DNA from: Telmatactis stephensoni
Lineage: Eukaryota; Cnidaria; Anthozoa; Actiniaria; Isophelliidae
DNA: 64,000 bases
NCBI GenBank assembly: GCA_029948255.1
Contig: JALIZF010001911.1
Location: forward strand, 186,001 to 250,000
Reading direction: 5' to 3'
The notes under the pieces were generated by a model. It searched no databases and had not been told where the DNA came from. It worked only from the letters and a program-made list of their open reading frames with translations. Both the position numbers and the translations under genes were made by a program. Shown in pieces: positions 44,820-57,073 of the stretch (its first letter is position 1; the number at the start of each line of letters is the position of its first letter).

Positions 44820-46400
44820 TAATTAACCAAAGAAACAGGTTAGTTATAAAACATCAATACAATAATTTTATCGAATTAGTACTAATCTCAAATTAAAGTT
44901 TACGTTATCCTCTTATTATTTATTCTTATTATTTATTTGTACTTCGACTTTGCCCACTGTCATCATTGCCTTACATAATGTTAAGAAAAACTTTTTCTAA
45001 GAATGAGGGATCTAAATTCCATAAGCCTAGGGGTTTCTCTTGGATCTCCTCACCATTTCTATTTTGTGTGTGTTTTCTTGCCGTAATGTTTTTTTTTTCT
45101 GATGTAATTTTTTGTCATGCTCTGTCTTTGTCAAAAACCTAATTATATTTTTATTTTGTAGATAACATAACTTTATTCATTACAGTGAGTAAATTTATGT
45201 GTAAATGGCAAATAAAAAAAATGTCAAAAATTCTGGAAAATAAAATCGCGAAGTGCCAGACTTTCAGTCATTTGATATTATATCAGTGCAAAACATTTCA
45301 GTTCTGGGGATATCCCGTCACACATCTCTATATCTACAGTAGGTTATAACTAGAGTACAAACACAAAAAGCGTGCAACATAAATAGTACTAAAAAGTGAT
45401 AAGTTATGCGTATTCTATTGTTTTCTATCGTTTCAAGTGCTATACTTTGATAAAAAAACAGTGCACATTTTATTTGGCACTTTTATTTAGTACTAGCTTT
45501 TTAGCGTTCTTTTTAGGCGTCAGTGACGTCATCAGACTACTCAACTCATGGATAGATTCACTCCATACATTTCTTCATATTTTACAATCAAAATATCTCA
45601 GTGTACATGTAATGTTTTTCAATTAAAAATTACTGGCCATGCAGTTAATTAATCCTTGACACAATAACGTTAAGTGCAAGAAAACTCTTTTAAGCAAAAT
45701 TATTAGAGCAGAAATGAATAGAATAATTCAAGTCATAAAATACAAAAATATCTAGATAAGTACTTTCCTTTTAAATACCAAAAAGATATTTTAACTGGTG
45801 ATCAATAGACCCTTGAAGATTTATTATATAAATAAAATTTATTATATAATAAAATTTCACTGTTTTTTTTTTTTTAATCAAAGTAGCACTTTAATTAGTG
45901 ATATTTGCTAGGAGCGAAGCGAGCAGCAACACTATTCTTGGTGTGGGATTCCTGTGCGATTTATGACGTCACCTTAATATTGATCCACGAACTCGATTTT
46001 TATGTACGGTGGTATGTTCATGGCGAACCTTGACGTCACAGGGATGAATTGGGATTCCTGTGCGATTCCATTCGAGAGGTTTTATGTTTCTCGAAGTATA
46101 AATGAAAATCACAAAATGCTAAGTGATATTTTTTCGAGAGGGCAATGTTCTGTTACGGGTCATTTTGCGTATTACTGTTCGAATCGAAGCTCGTCTACGG
46201 GCCGAATCAATTCAAGTCAAGAAAATAAGTATGAAGTGAGGTCGCGCTGAGAATCTCTGCAATATATTTGGTTACCCTATGAAAGAAAATTTTATACTTT
46301 GTATGTGATGGAATTGTATTTATCATTCGTTTAATCTAAAGCGTCAAATACAGTAGACAATGCGGTATCTTTGACCGTGATGCAACGTACAACTAGCTTT
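44820..46400. other. Region upstream of the first ZP gene exon found
   Basis: The missing 5' exons of the ZP gene should lie here or further right, but none could be recognised by splice signals and phase. Small frames (45396-45626, 46002-46250) show no domain. The two tggattcctgtgcgat words at about 45946 and 46051 form a short direct repeat (gggattcctgtgcgatt). Confidence 0.35.
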
Positions 46401-46416
46401 TTAAAATCAGTTAGTT

Positions 46417-47646
46417 ACTCGTGCCCAGGCCTTTAGGCCGGGAACGAGTTATAAACTGCAAATGTTTCTTTTTACTCGTGCCCAGGCCTTTAGGCCGGGA
46501 ACGAGTTATAAAATGCAAATGTTTTTTTTTTTTTTTTTCTCTGTTCGTCACCAGAAGAGGCCTTTCTTGCGCAATCGGTCACGTGTTAAAGCTCCTGATT
46601 GGTTCAGAGCGCAAGAAACAATGCCCTTCATTCATCACCTTTGAGCGAGTGCGAACTCTTCGAAGGTCTTCGAAGTGAACGCCAGTCAGGAACTTTAGGA
46701 ATGCAAGATGGCGGACAGCCCAAAAAATAGCTTTCAGAGACAGGCTTTTCCAGCATTGAGACAATAGAAAATGGAGCTTTTAACTCGAGATATACCTAGA
46801 CACTTATAAGAGCTTCAGAATGGGCTGTTATTTTGGGCTTGATCTCTAATACTTTGACCAAATATCGAACTCTCAATGGAGTACTGAAGCTGAAGCTCTC
46901 GCGACTCGTAGCAATTCCTTTGAGCTGGAGATCTACGAATTTCTCACCCTACATGCTGCTAAACGAACGCACATAGAGGCAAGTCAATTATATTTTTCAT
47001 TCAAGCATTCAAGAGATCTTGAGAGGTTTTTGTATTGAATTTTAACACAATTCTGGAGCAATTCCTTTGAGCTGGAGATCTACGAATTTCTCACCCTACA
47101 TGTTGCTAAACGAATGCACATAGAGGCAAGTCAATTATATTTTTCATTCAAGCATTCAAGAGATCTTGAGAGGTTTTTGTATTGAATTTTAACACAATTC
47201 TGGCCAGACAATGTATTTATATATTTTCATGGAACCAAGGCTCTATTTGACCTGATGCGTTTGGTCACGTAATGGATAAAACATCTGAAATATGAACGAA
47301 AAAATACACGATTTTTAATTTGTTATTGTGTCAAAAACGTCGTTGTAGAAGTCTTTACAGCAAACAATTGAGATATATAGTGAAATAAAAAGTTGAATAA
47401 ACTGGTATATTTTTGCATGTTGGAGATATCCAATACCCATGCATGATAAAGGCAAACACTTATAGCTGCTGACAGACAAATTGACTAATCAGATATTCTT
47501 TAAAAAGGTCAAAAAAGGTATTGTATTATGTTACGGTGAAGTGAAGAATGCGTGAAACGGCTCGGGGAAGAGTACGAACGGGGCGAGTCATTGAAGCCTC
47601 TTAAAAGAGGCTCCCAGGGCACGAGTGAACGCACGTGTGCGTCTAG
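46417..47646 (+). mobile_element. ACTCGTGCCC element, copy 2
   Basis: The start is doubled (46417 and 46474, both ACTCGTGCCCAGGCC) and the end GGGCACGAGT is at 47617-47626. A gtttgagctgg-to-ttctgg block of about 140 bases is tandemly doubled (46912-47051, 47055-47205). The short frame at 46705 (aagATGGCGGACAGCCC) is broken by an early stop. The host site for the TTAA element of copy 1 is intact at 47601-47604. Confidence 0.7.
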
Positions 47647-48611
47647 TTTTTCTTTTTTTTCCTCTCGTCGTCCACGAGAATGCGGCATTCTTGCGCAACC
47701 GGTCACGTGTCACAGTTCCTGATTGGGTAGGAGCGTAAGAAACAATGCCCTTCATTCATCACCTTTGAGCGAGTGCGAACTCTTCGAAGCTAGTGAACGC
47801 CAGTCAGGAACTTTAGGAATGCAAGATGGCGGACAGCTCAAAAAATAGCTTTCAGAGACAGGCTTTTCCAGCAGTGAGACAATATAAAATGGAGCTTTTA
47901 ACTCGAGATTTACCTAGACACTTATAAGAGCTTCAGAATGGGCTGTTATTTTGAGCCCGATCTCCAATACTTTGACCAAATATCGAGCTCTCAATGGAGT
48001 AGTTGAAAATGAAACTCTCGCGACTCAAAGCAATTCCTTTGAGCTGGAAATCTACGAATTTCTCACCCTACATGTTGCTAAACGAACACATATAGAGGCA
48101 AGTCAATTATATTTTTCATTCAAGCATTCAAGAGATCTTGAGAGGTTTTTGTATTGAATTTTGAATTGTAACACCGACATTCTGGCCAGACAATTCCGCA
48201 TTTATATATTTTCATGGAACCAAGGCTCTATTTGACCTGATGCGTTTGGTCACGTAATTGATAAACATCTGAAACATGAACGAAAAAATACACGATTTGT
48301 TATTGTGTCAAAAGCGTCGTTGTAGAAGTCTTTACAGCAAACAATTGAGATATATAGTGAAATAAGAAGTTGAATAAACTGGTATATTTTTGCATGTTGG
48401 AGATATCTAATACAAAGGCAAACACTAAGCTGCTGACAGACAAATTGACTAATCAGATATTCTTTGAAAAGGTCAAAAAAGGTCGTTATTATGTTACGGT
48501 TAAGTGAAGAATGCGTGAAACGGCTCGGGGAAGAGTACGAACGGGGCCGGTCATTGAAGCCTCTCCTAAAAGGGGCTCCCAGGGCACGAGTGAACGCACG
48601 TGTGCGTCTAG
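47647..48611 (+). mobile_element. ACTCGTGCCC element, copy 3 (5' end altered)
   Basis: It follows copy 2 directly and lacks the ACTCGTGCCC start, but matches from gcgcaaccggtcacgtgt to the end GGGCACGAGT at about 48582-48591. The short frame at 47826 reads MADSSKNSFQRQAF and stops after about 33 codons, so it does not code for the protein-like frame of copy 1. Confidence 0.7.
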
Positions 48612-48622
48612 TTTTATAATCA

Positions 48623-48912
48623 TTGCCAACGCTAGCCGTTTGTGATTGTTTGAAAATTTGCTTTTACTCAAAGTGCTAAATATTTTGAACTGTGTGTGCC
48701 CGACACTGATCCTGGAGAATTATGTTTTGTAGTTCAACATTGAAGGTCAACTAGCAGTGTTCGTCACACAACGCACAAGAGATAGACAAGAAACATTTCA
48801 TATATCAGAGAAAGCGGTGTACTTTCGTGAGTTTTAGGGGAACAGTTCTGCTAACGTGGATACACCAGCTGTTTTCTGCTCGCAGCACTTCACTTTCTAT
48901 TAGAAATGGCTA
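48623..48912. repeat. Interspersed repeat, inverted copy of 37126-37365
   Basis: The same order of words in reverse complement, with a 20-base extra piece (acgtggatacaccagctg) at about 48857. Confidence 0.7.
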
Positions 48913-49242
48913 GTTATAGTACTAAATAGTGCAAAGTGTTGCCCGCTTTTGGTGTTTGTACTCTAAATTTATTAGTGATCTCATATAGTCACCTTGGACT
49001 GAATCGAGGTCTGAAATAAAGAACGCACCAAACAGAAACAATGTTGAAATAACATTTAACATGATTACGGCTTATTCAGGTCCAATGAAGTTGCAGTGAC
49101 GAAGCTACAAAGAAAAGAAAAGAAAAAATATCAGCAGAAAGTAAAGATAAAGTAGATATACATCGCGCAGAATGGCAGGAAATACTTACTTTTAAATCTC
49201 ATTAAATTAAACAGCTAAGTCACTAAACCGTGACCTCATTAA

Positions 49243-51016
49243 GGTGGCTGGACCCTATTTCGCCAGTGCGCGGGTAGTCGAATTGAAGCGGCTATTAATT
49301 GCGTTACAGAATTAAGTTGACCAAACTTTTTACGCACACCTACTACAAATGGACCAAATTTTATAATGATGCTAGTTTGGTTGAAATCGGAGCTTTTTTA
49401 ACATCGAAATTGTTATACACTTGATTTGAAATTTTGACAATTTTCTCAAAATCCAGACCTCGACGAGCAAAACGATTTATGAGACTTTGTAAATCAAATG
49501 TTTGTCTATAATGTGAGAGCGTTTCAAGAAATTCTATTAAGTCGATTTTGAGTAAAAACGGAGCAATTATTTAACTTTGAAGAAATTTAAATCCGCGGGT
49601 GCTCTACTAAATTAATTTTATAACAATAATTTTCCAAAGAAAAGTTGCAATATTTTTGGTTCTAAATAATACCAAGGCATGGTTCTTTATTTTGTGAATA
49701 TGTCATCGTATTTGCTATTTTTGATCGCCGTTGAGACGACTGTACGTGAAGCACTAAATTGCTGCGTTTATCTCGGAATTTCGACATCCATGTTAATAAT
49801 ACTGTTTCTTGAAAACTAGTAGATGAATTTTTTTTTATTTCTCGATATTGAATATTCAATCCTTTACCAGTAAGGTGTGTAAATTACAAAGGCATTGAAG
49901 TTTTTTAAGACCATTAAATAATTTTTTAAACATTGCCATATGTGCATCTCTATTCTCCGAGTTGTTGCCGGTGTTTGATTATGCATGCCTGCATGCGTGT
50001 CGCTTTGGCACCTCGTGCAAAAAATGCAAATACATGGAAGTCTTCCAAGTTACTTGGACTGGTGAACTACTTTTCTTCGCCTTTTTAGCCTTTAATGTGT
50101 TTTCCTGCAATATTTCACTTCTCCGTTTTCTTTTTGTACAAGGAAATACCATAGTTCTAGAAACTGTAGTAGGGAACTGCTACGTACAGCGTTACTCTGG
50201 ATATCACTGGCGTGACTTTCCATGTATATTTGCATTTTTTGCACGAGGCGCTAAAGCGACACGCATGCAGGCATGCATAATCAAACACCGGCAACAACTC
50301 GGAGAATAGAGATGCACATATGGCAATGTTTAAAAAATTATTTAATGGTCTTAAAAAACTTCAATGCCTTTGTAATTTACACACCTTACTGGTAAAGGAT
50401 TGAATATTCAATATCGAGAAATAAAAAAAAATTCATCTACTAGTTTTCAAGAACCAGTATTATTAACGTGTATGTCGAAATTCCGAGTTAAACGCGGCAA
50501 TTTAGTGCTTTACGTACAGTCGTCTCAACGGCAATCAAAAACTGCAAATACGATGACATATTCACAAAATAAAGAACCATGCCTTGGTATTATTTAGAAC
50601 CAAAAATATTGCTAGTTTTCTTTGGGAAATTATGGTTATAAAATTACTTTAGTAAAGCACCCACGGATTTAAATTTCTTCAAAGTTAAATAATTGCTCCG
50701 TTTTTACTCAAAATCGGCTTAATAGAATTTCTTGAAACGCTCTCACATTATAGACAAACATTTGATTTACAAAGTCTCATAAATCGTTTTGCTCGTCGAG
50801 GTCTGGATTTTGAGAAAATTGTCAAAATTTCAAATCAAGTGTATAACAATTTCGATGTTAAAAAAGCTCCGATTTCAACCAAACTAGCATCATTATAAAA
50901 TTTGGTCCATTTGTAGTAGGTGTGCGTAAAAAGTTTGGTCAACTTAATTCTGTAACGCAATTAATAGCCGCTTCAATTCGACTACCCGCGCACTGGCGAA
51001 ATGGGGTCCAGCCACC
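49243..51016. mobile_element. TTAA-flanked 1.8 kb foldback element
   Basis: GGTGGCTGGACCCTATTTCG is inverted at the right (CGAAATGGGGTCCAGCCACC); TTAA lies on both sides (49239-49242 and 51017-51020). The arms run to about 50040 and back from about 50215, over 780 bases, with few mismatches. The short centre (about 160 bases) is unique. The frame at 49962-50309 spans the turn and has no domain. Confidence 0.85.
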
Positions 51017-51040
51017 TTAACGACGTTCTGATAGCTCAAA

Positions 51041-51320
51041 TATAGCTATTTCAAAAAGGTTGACGTTGCGAATGGCGAATGGCAATCGGCGATTGGTGAT
51101 TGCACGACCGAAAGGAAATTTGGGATAACAAGAATTGCTTCATTTTCATTAATTAAATACAGTAAAAGACCGTACTGGACAAAGTGGTCGAGAGGCGGTT
51201 CATGTCTCCGCGCCGGATAGCGGTCTAACAGCGTGACCACAGTTCCTTTCGGTCTCACAATCACCAATCACCAATCGCCATTCGCCGTTCGTGCCGTCAA
51301 CCTTTTTTGAAATAGCTATA
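51041..51320. mobile_element. MITE of the CTATTTCAA group, copy 3
   Basis: TATAGCTATTTCAAAAAGGT and the inverted ACCTTTTTTGAAATAGCTATA-type end bracket 280 bases. The inner arms are themselves repetitive (gcgaatggcgaatggcaatc; caatcaccaatcaccaatcg). Confidence 0.7.
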
Positions 51321-52840
51321 TAAAGAAAATGGCTCAAAAGGCTTTAACAAAATGTAAACTCCGCATTGTGTAGACGATTGATGAACCAAACAAATAAGCA
51401 ACTGTTTGTTGCTTGATCAAAAAATCTCTACCATGAGGAAAAAAATCGTAATTTTCCGTGCTTTTTATGATAATCAGTCAGTTGAAAAGTGAACTTACTC
51501 ATTTGAACACACAAAGCTATTTGGCGTGAAATTCAAAATTCTTTCCCGGTATAGCAAAGTTCGTAATTAATATCTTTAGGGTGTTAGCGGACAACTGCAC
51601 TGAACTTTTATTATTTAAGTTAATGTTCATTATAATTTATTCCAAACTCGGTTCGATGTCCTAAAAAAGCCATTCTGCGCGATGAAATATTGGCGGGTCA
51701 ACAAACAACAAGGTTATCAAGTAGGTTATAAACTTTAAACTTTTGCCGAATCATATTTGCACGTCACTAGCAATATATAATTAGTTCTATGTATCAAAGG
51801 AATAGGAGTAAAACTTACAAATTGATATTAACCTAGATTACCGAGAGAGAGCAAAAGTACGTAGGTAGAATATAGCTAAACGGATTTTCAATGAGCTTAG
51901 CTACCCAAACCGGTTGCTTTCTGAAATCTCTAGGATCACTGAACGGAAACTGAAGGGATGTAGGAACATGTAGTAAATTTTTATTCTGGCTTATAGAAAC
52001 TGGCATATCACAAATTGAAGGTGTGTAACATCTGGATGGGTAGGGAGTGCCTGAGGGGTCTTCGGTAGATAGCTGGCGCGCAATAAATGAGTATTTCGCA
52101 CCCGGGGTAGCATCGATTGATGACTGCGCACAGTAGGTGGGTACTGCGTACCTGTGGGTAGGTACTGTGGGTAGGTATTGTGCTCCTTGGTATGTCATCA
52201 ATGGATGACTGACACACAGTGACGCATATGGTGTTACATCTACAGCTTCTTAACTCACACTATAACAGCTGGGACGAACATCTATATCTTTTTTTTTCTT
52301 GAATATACTTGTGTTCTGTACCAGTGTTATAGGAGACGACTGTATATATGCAGACAAGTACCTTTCGACTGAGTTTAATATTGCTCGTCCCTGCTATTGC
52401 TCAGTCCACTCTTTACAGTTCTATTTCTAGTTGTTTCTCACTCAATATAATTGACAGTGTCTATCATTCCTATTTTGACCAAGTTGGATACTAATGATTG
52501 GCTAACGCTTATCATGCGACATTTGGGCTTCGTAAGAGCCTCGTCACAATTTGAAGGGAAAACCAGTGATTGAAAACTACATGTATCGATGACAAAAGTG
52601 AAGGTTTACCTTGTGGTTTACCTTGGTTCAATGATCTACAGAAACCCTATCCAAGTATATAACCTAAACACTGCTGTAGCCTAATGGTTTCAGTGCTAAA
52701 ACGTCTATCATCAGGACAAGGAATAACCTGTTCTGACGAGTTATCTATAAGTAAATATTACAAGTTCACCTGTCCATTAAGGTTTCAAATGTACTAGCTC
52801 TAAAATATATATCAATAGCCAGAAATATCAAATGTGATCT
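51321..52840. other. Intergenic sequence without a supported gene
   Basis: A minus-strand frame at 51833-52201 (122 codons, Pro/Tyr-rich) lacks a domain, and its 5' part is a low-complexity ggtaggtac repeat (about 52138-52180). I could not support it as a gene. A second overlapping frame is its shadow. Confidence 0.35.
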
Positions 52841-52849
52841 GTCAAATTC

Positions 52850-53840
52850 GTCTTCCGTAACACTAGCAATGTATTGAAAAGATTGAAGTCGATAATTCGA
52901 GACGTAATTGCATGAGATCACTTGCGGGACATTAAAAGACTCATTGTCCGACCGTAATCTGTTTTCATTATTGTTCTAAGTATTTCATTAACACCACTTT
53001 GCCATATATTTCAAATATATTTTCTCTAGCTTTGCTTTTCATAACTTCAAAAAAATATAGAAAATAATACATTTACAAACTCAAAATGATAGTCAATTTT
53101 GTCTGATCCTAGTTCATCGGCAGACCCTGGATTTTCAGAAGCCAAGTATCGATTTCAGAATTACTATAAAAACGGCAAAATGAAGTGAGTTCGTTTGCTT
53201 TGATTTGGTGCATGCATGCCTTGAGTGGTGTTCGGACCAACTTTAGTAAAAGTACTTTTTGATGTGCTATTAAACGGTACTCATTTTTATAACCATTATA
53301 GTACGAAATAACGCTCCGTCTAATTACCTGGCCTTTTGCACGAATGGTGGATAGCACAATCCGCTGGATAAACTATTATTTATTGGAAAAAGTCATTATT
53401 TTACCGACTGAATAAGGATTTATCCAAGGGATAGCGCTATCCACCATTCGTGCATGCGGCCCTTTTCATCAGAAGACTGAGAGAAACGTTCACTTAAAAC
53501 CGTCCAAAAATCTTTTATATAAACATTATAAACTGTATGATGCGAATTATAAAAACGTTGTGACAGACAGGTGATGCATACAAAAAGCAGATAAACATGT
53601 AGTTAATAAAACACTTCTACTTACATGTCAACAAAATACAGGACGAGAACTTGACGTAGGTTGGGTTCGATGAGGAAATAACTTTCCTTCTCTCAGCAGC
53701 AGAACATTTCATACAAGTTTTTTAAACAGGAAAAAAGGACTAAAAGGAAAATTAATTCGTTATGCTTTTCCGGTATTACATTGTCTAAAGATTTGGCACA
53801 GCTTGAGCGTATACATTTATTTTGTCGTCGAGGCAGTGCC
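52850..53840. repeat. Tandem segmental duplication, unit A copy 1
   Basis: It matches 57935-59880 in the same orientation (tattgaaaaga.tgaagt; gaccgtaatctgttttcat; acggcaaaatgaagtgagtt; cttttccggtattaca). Copy 1 lacks the 846-bp insertion found in copy 2. Confidence 0.8.
53338..53453. mobile_element. Hairpin MITE with GCACGAATGGTGGATAGC ends
   Basis: GCACGAATGGTGGATAGC and GCTATCCACCATTCGTGC are exact inverted copies 116 bases apart end to end; the inner arms gctggataaa and tttatccaagg also pair. A second copy in unit A copy 2 (58388-59350) is split by an insertion. Confidence 0.8.
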
Positions 53841-54275
53841 CCAGCTCATTAGACTTTAGTTTGAATAGGGATAAATGACATGAATGAGTGTAAAGTAAAG
53901 ATGTTTTAGCTAGAGTAGAAATAGAAACATAGCCTCGCAAGATTCCGACGTTTGTAGCCAATTTGCTATGGACATGTGCGAAGAGAGTTAATATATGTAA
54001 TATATTCATAAAATATATTGTATTCTATTTTCGTTCTATTGTTTTATGTTATTCATTATATTCCTATGAATGTATTATATGAACTGAGTGCTACGTAGGT
54101 TCTTCCGTGCCGGTAGAATGGGCGATTTTATTTATTTTTTAACATACAAAGACTTATTCAGGAAAGTCGGTGCACAAAAAGCGGCACATGGATTATTTTT
54201 CGTTTTGCTGGTTGAATGTCATCTGGTGTCATTTCGAATCTCGTTGGGATTGACAATAAGTCCGGAATGATAGCA

Positions 54276-54580
54276 CAAGGTGATCAACTGGCCTAGCGGT
54301 GAGAGCGCCGGTCTGTCACCTCTGTGGTCCCGGTTGGATTCCCGGACGGGGCATCACATGTGGCTTGAGTTTGTTGTTCGTCCTCTTAAGTCCTTGCGTC
54401 GAGGGTTTCTCCTGTTTTTATTCCCTCAGTAAAAACGAACTTACTCCGTTATCAGACCACAGGCGGCCCATCCTCTGGGTTTGTGAATTTGTGATATGTG
54501 GGCTTCCTGTGGCAGCCCTTACGCTCAAAATTATAAAGCTTTCTTATGCCTAAATGTTCTCCAGAAATAAAGATTGATAA
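54276..54580 (+). mobile_element. tRNA-derived SINE of a second family
   Basis: A box (tggcctagcggtgagagcgc), B box (ggttggattccc, one change from consensus), a 200-base body with caggcggcccatcctctggg, and an aaataaag-like tail. A truncated inverted fragment of the body lies at 54763-54838. Confidence 0.65.
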
Positions 54581-54762
54581 TTGTTGACATGAAGTGTTCT
54601 ATGGTGTTTCTTTTTTTAGATAGAGTGTATATTTAGCGAGTTTGAGAGGGCTTGTGTTGACGGCTCCCCTAAATACGAGAGAGGGACAGTTAGGCATAAG
54701 ATGAATTTAATCGTAAGCATAAGAGTGAAATTTAACTCACATAGAAAGCCTTGTAATTTTGA

Positions 54763-54838
54763 ACGTAACGGCTACCACAGGAAGCCCACAAGATAAACCC
54801 AGAGGATGGGCCGCCTGTGATCAGACATGGGTTGGATG
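54763..54838 (-). mobile_element. Truncated SINE fragment
   Basis: The reverse complement of the 54460-54535 body part (gtaacggctaccacaggaag, cccagaggatgggccgcctg). It is followed by a hairpin built on gttgcagacgtcttttgtag and its complement at 54863-54935, probably another small MITE. Confidence 0.6.
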
Positions 54839-54947
54839 GTGGCCGCTACGTAGTCCCCGTTGCAGACGTCTTTTGTAGTTATTCGTCGTTGTGGGAACTT
54901 TTCGGCGAACTACAAAAAACGTCTGCAACGGAGGCTATTTTCTATCT

Positions 54948-55890
54948 TAGTCGCTGCCCTTGCAGTCTCGATTTCATCAGCTTTCAGTGCATGGCTGCGA
55001 GAAGCGCGATCTTTTCTCTTGCGGTATTTTAATTTGATTTCGACGATTGTTATGTTTTTTTCGTTTGCTTGTTGATGACAGTGATGCTTCAGACATGGCT
55101 GTTTCCTGAAAGCCAAACGCTTTAGAATTGGCCTCTTAAGAGACAACCAGACGTTAATTTTACCTCACCATCTACGTTGCTTGGGCTTAAGTACCTAACA
55201 ATATCCCCTATATACCAAAACTAATGTCTCCTCTCATAAGACTTTTACAACTCCAATTTTATTGTGTCGTGCCATCAGGTTATACTGTAATTGCTTATTA
55301 CCTTTAAGAGCATAAACCACGCCCATAACAACTAAATAACCGATTTCATCGATCCCGGGCTGAGTTCGTCACGGCACGAGTTTCGAATTCAGCCGTGAAC
55401 GAAAAGATTTTCATGTCGGTTCGGGTAGAAAAGACTCAAGTGAACGTTTACTTAATGAATTAAGTCTGGTGCTTGTTGTCATGTAAACGTCTGACGAGAA
55501 GTTCATGCAAAACTTGTGCCGTAACGAACTGGCACCCGGGACGTCCATGTAAACGAGCCCAAAGACAGTATGTTTATAAGATTGTTCTACAAACACTTAT
55601 AATGACTAATAACCGCTAACGGGGATTCGTGTTTGATTTATCAGTGCATTCATCAGGTCTATAGTAACATTTTAGCAAGTTTATCTAGTAGCAGGCTTCC
55701 AGTCAGTTGGCACTGTTAGATGGTTTCCACTACTCGGGGTAAGACCACTGATCATCTGAAAAAAAGAGGAAAAATCATTAAATTTACTTTTTATAATCAC
55801 AGTTGTATCTCCTATAAGCAGACACTTATGGACCAGGAATTGGTGTCCGCTTAGGAGGGGTGTCCGCTTATAATTATAGAAGGTTACATG
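54948..55890. repeat. Segmental duplication C, copy 2
   Basis: Matches 37735-39120 in order and orientation with several gaps. It contains a relic of the last ZP gene exon at 55755-55730 but no other ZP exons. Confidence 0.75.
55730..55755 (-). pseudogene. Orphan last exon of a ZP-gene duplicate
   Basis: After a tttttttcag acceptor, 26 bases read (G)-AT GAT CAG TGG ... to TAG, equivalent to the 38984-38959 exon (GDQWSFLE there, DDQWSYPE here). Length and phase are kept. No ZP-coding exon lies upstream within reach, so it is likely a non-functional relic carried by the duplication. Confidence 0.55.
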
Positions 55891-56250
55891 TAAGAGGAGA
55901 GTTTTTTCAATATTGAGCATTATTATTCAATTTTCATACACTGTACAAATTCTGATTTTTTGATTGGTCAGTTTGTACCACGTGACGCGTTGGATTCCCG
56001 CCATTTTTGCAAGTTCACAAAAAATTACAACACGGCAATGGTGGAGCTACGAGCGGCAATAATGAATCTCTTTTCTAGTAAAAAATACTTCAAAAACAAG
56101 CAAATGAAACTTATGTTTGATTTTCAAGCTTATGGGAAATGATTTAGTGAGCCTTTTCAGAGACATTTTTTGGGCATAAGGTTCTTCAACTCATATGGTG
56201 GATTCGTTTGGAGCCTTTTTCCGGCATCCTTTTAATACTAAATAAATCTA

Positions 56251-56361
56251 GGGGCCCGTTTCTCAAAAAAAAACGATAACTTTACGGACCCGTTAACCTA
56301 AATAAATTGAATAAGTTAACGGGTCCGTAAAGTTATCGGGGTCTTTTGAGAAACGGGCCCC
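56251..56361. mobile_element. Hairpin MITE with GGGGCCCGTTTCTCAAAA ends
   Basis: The arms gataactttacggacccgtt and aacgggtccgtaaagttatc pair exactly, and the outer ends ggggcccgtttctcaaaa pair too. A diverged copy lies at 60970-61077 within unit B copy 2. Confidence 0.75.
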
Positions 56362-57073
56362 TGAAAATTTTTGAGGAAAAATCATGAAGTACCTATTGAA
56401 TACTCGGAGATAGCATATCCATTGGAGCTAAATAAGATATAAATATCTTGGCACTGACTCCAAATTAAATTAATGCAAAATTGAAACTGATAACTCATCT
56501 AGTCAAAAGTGTAAGTTTATAATTGTTCAGCTCAGCCAAAAGTATGTTTGTGAAGCTGCAATGTGTTTTACTTTTGTCTAGTTTTTGAGTACACTCCTCT
56601 TGTAGTTGTTACATGTAAAAAAAAGAGCTGAAGAAAATTGCATTGTCAATATTTTGATAAAACACTGTGGTGATCCAGACCTTGTGGCGTTGCTGAGTGT
56701 TTGCACATGTAGGCTAAGCTTTGTTTTCTTTTAATTTCCCTTTTTAAACTTTCTAGCTATAAGGAAAGTGTATAAGTATTTTTATTAGGTTTATAAATTT
56801 TCTTCTTTGTTCCTCTGATGTAAAGCGAAGACAGTCTCTTGATGCACTTATGCTGTTCTCAAACGTTTTGGTGCTGTGTATTTGATAGCTAACCTGCGAA
56901 TCGCGAATACAGCCGCCTGATATTGCGCGCCGTTTGAATAAATTCGCGCGTGAATAATAGGTTATAGAGTCTTAGTTACGTTCCAATAAAGCTACACGTG
57001 CAGATCACTTATCCATTTCAGCAATTTTATTGACATTCCTAGATCTCCCTTCAATATCTTCCCCTTGCATGGT

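Noticed and set aside
49962..50309. 115-codon frame with hydrophobic stretches
   Set aside because: It spans the turn of a long palindrome and has no domain or homologue within the window.
51833..52201. 122-codon minus-strand frame, Pro/Tyr-rich
   Set aside because: Starts in a ggtaggtac low-complexity repeat, lacks a domain and splice support; kept only as a remark in the intergenic entry.
54088..54270. Open frame beside the second SINE family
   Set aside because: Short, no domain, and runs towards the SINE; no splice or start support.
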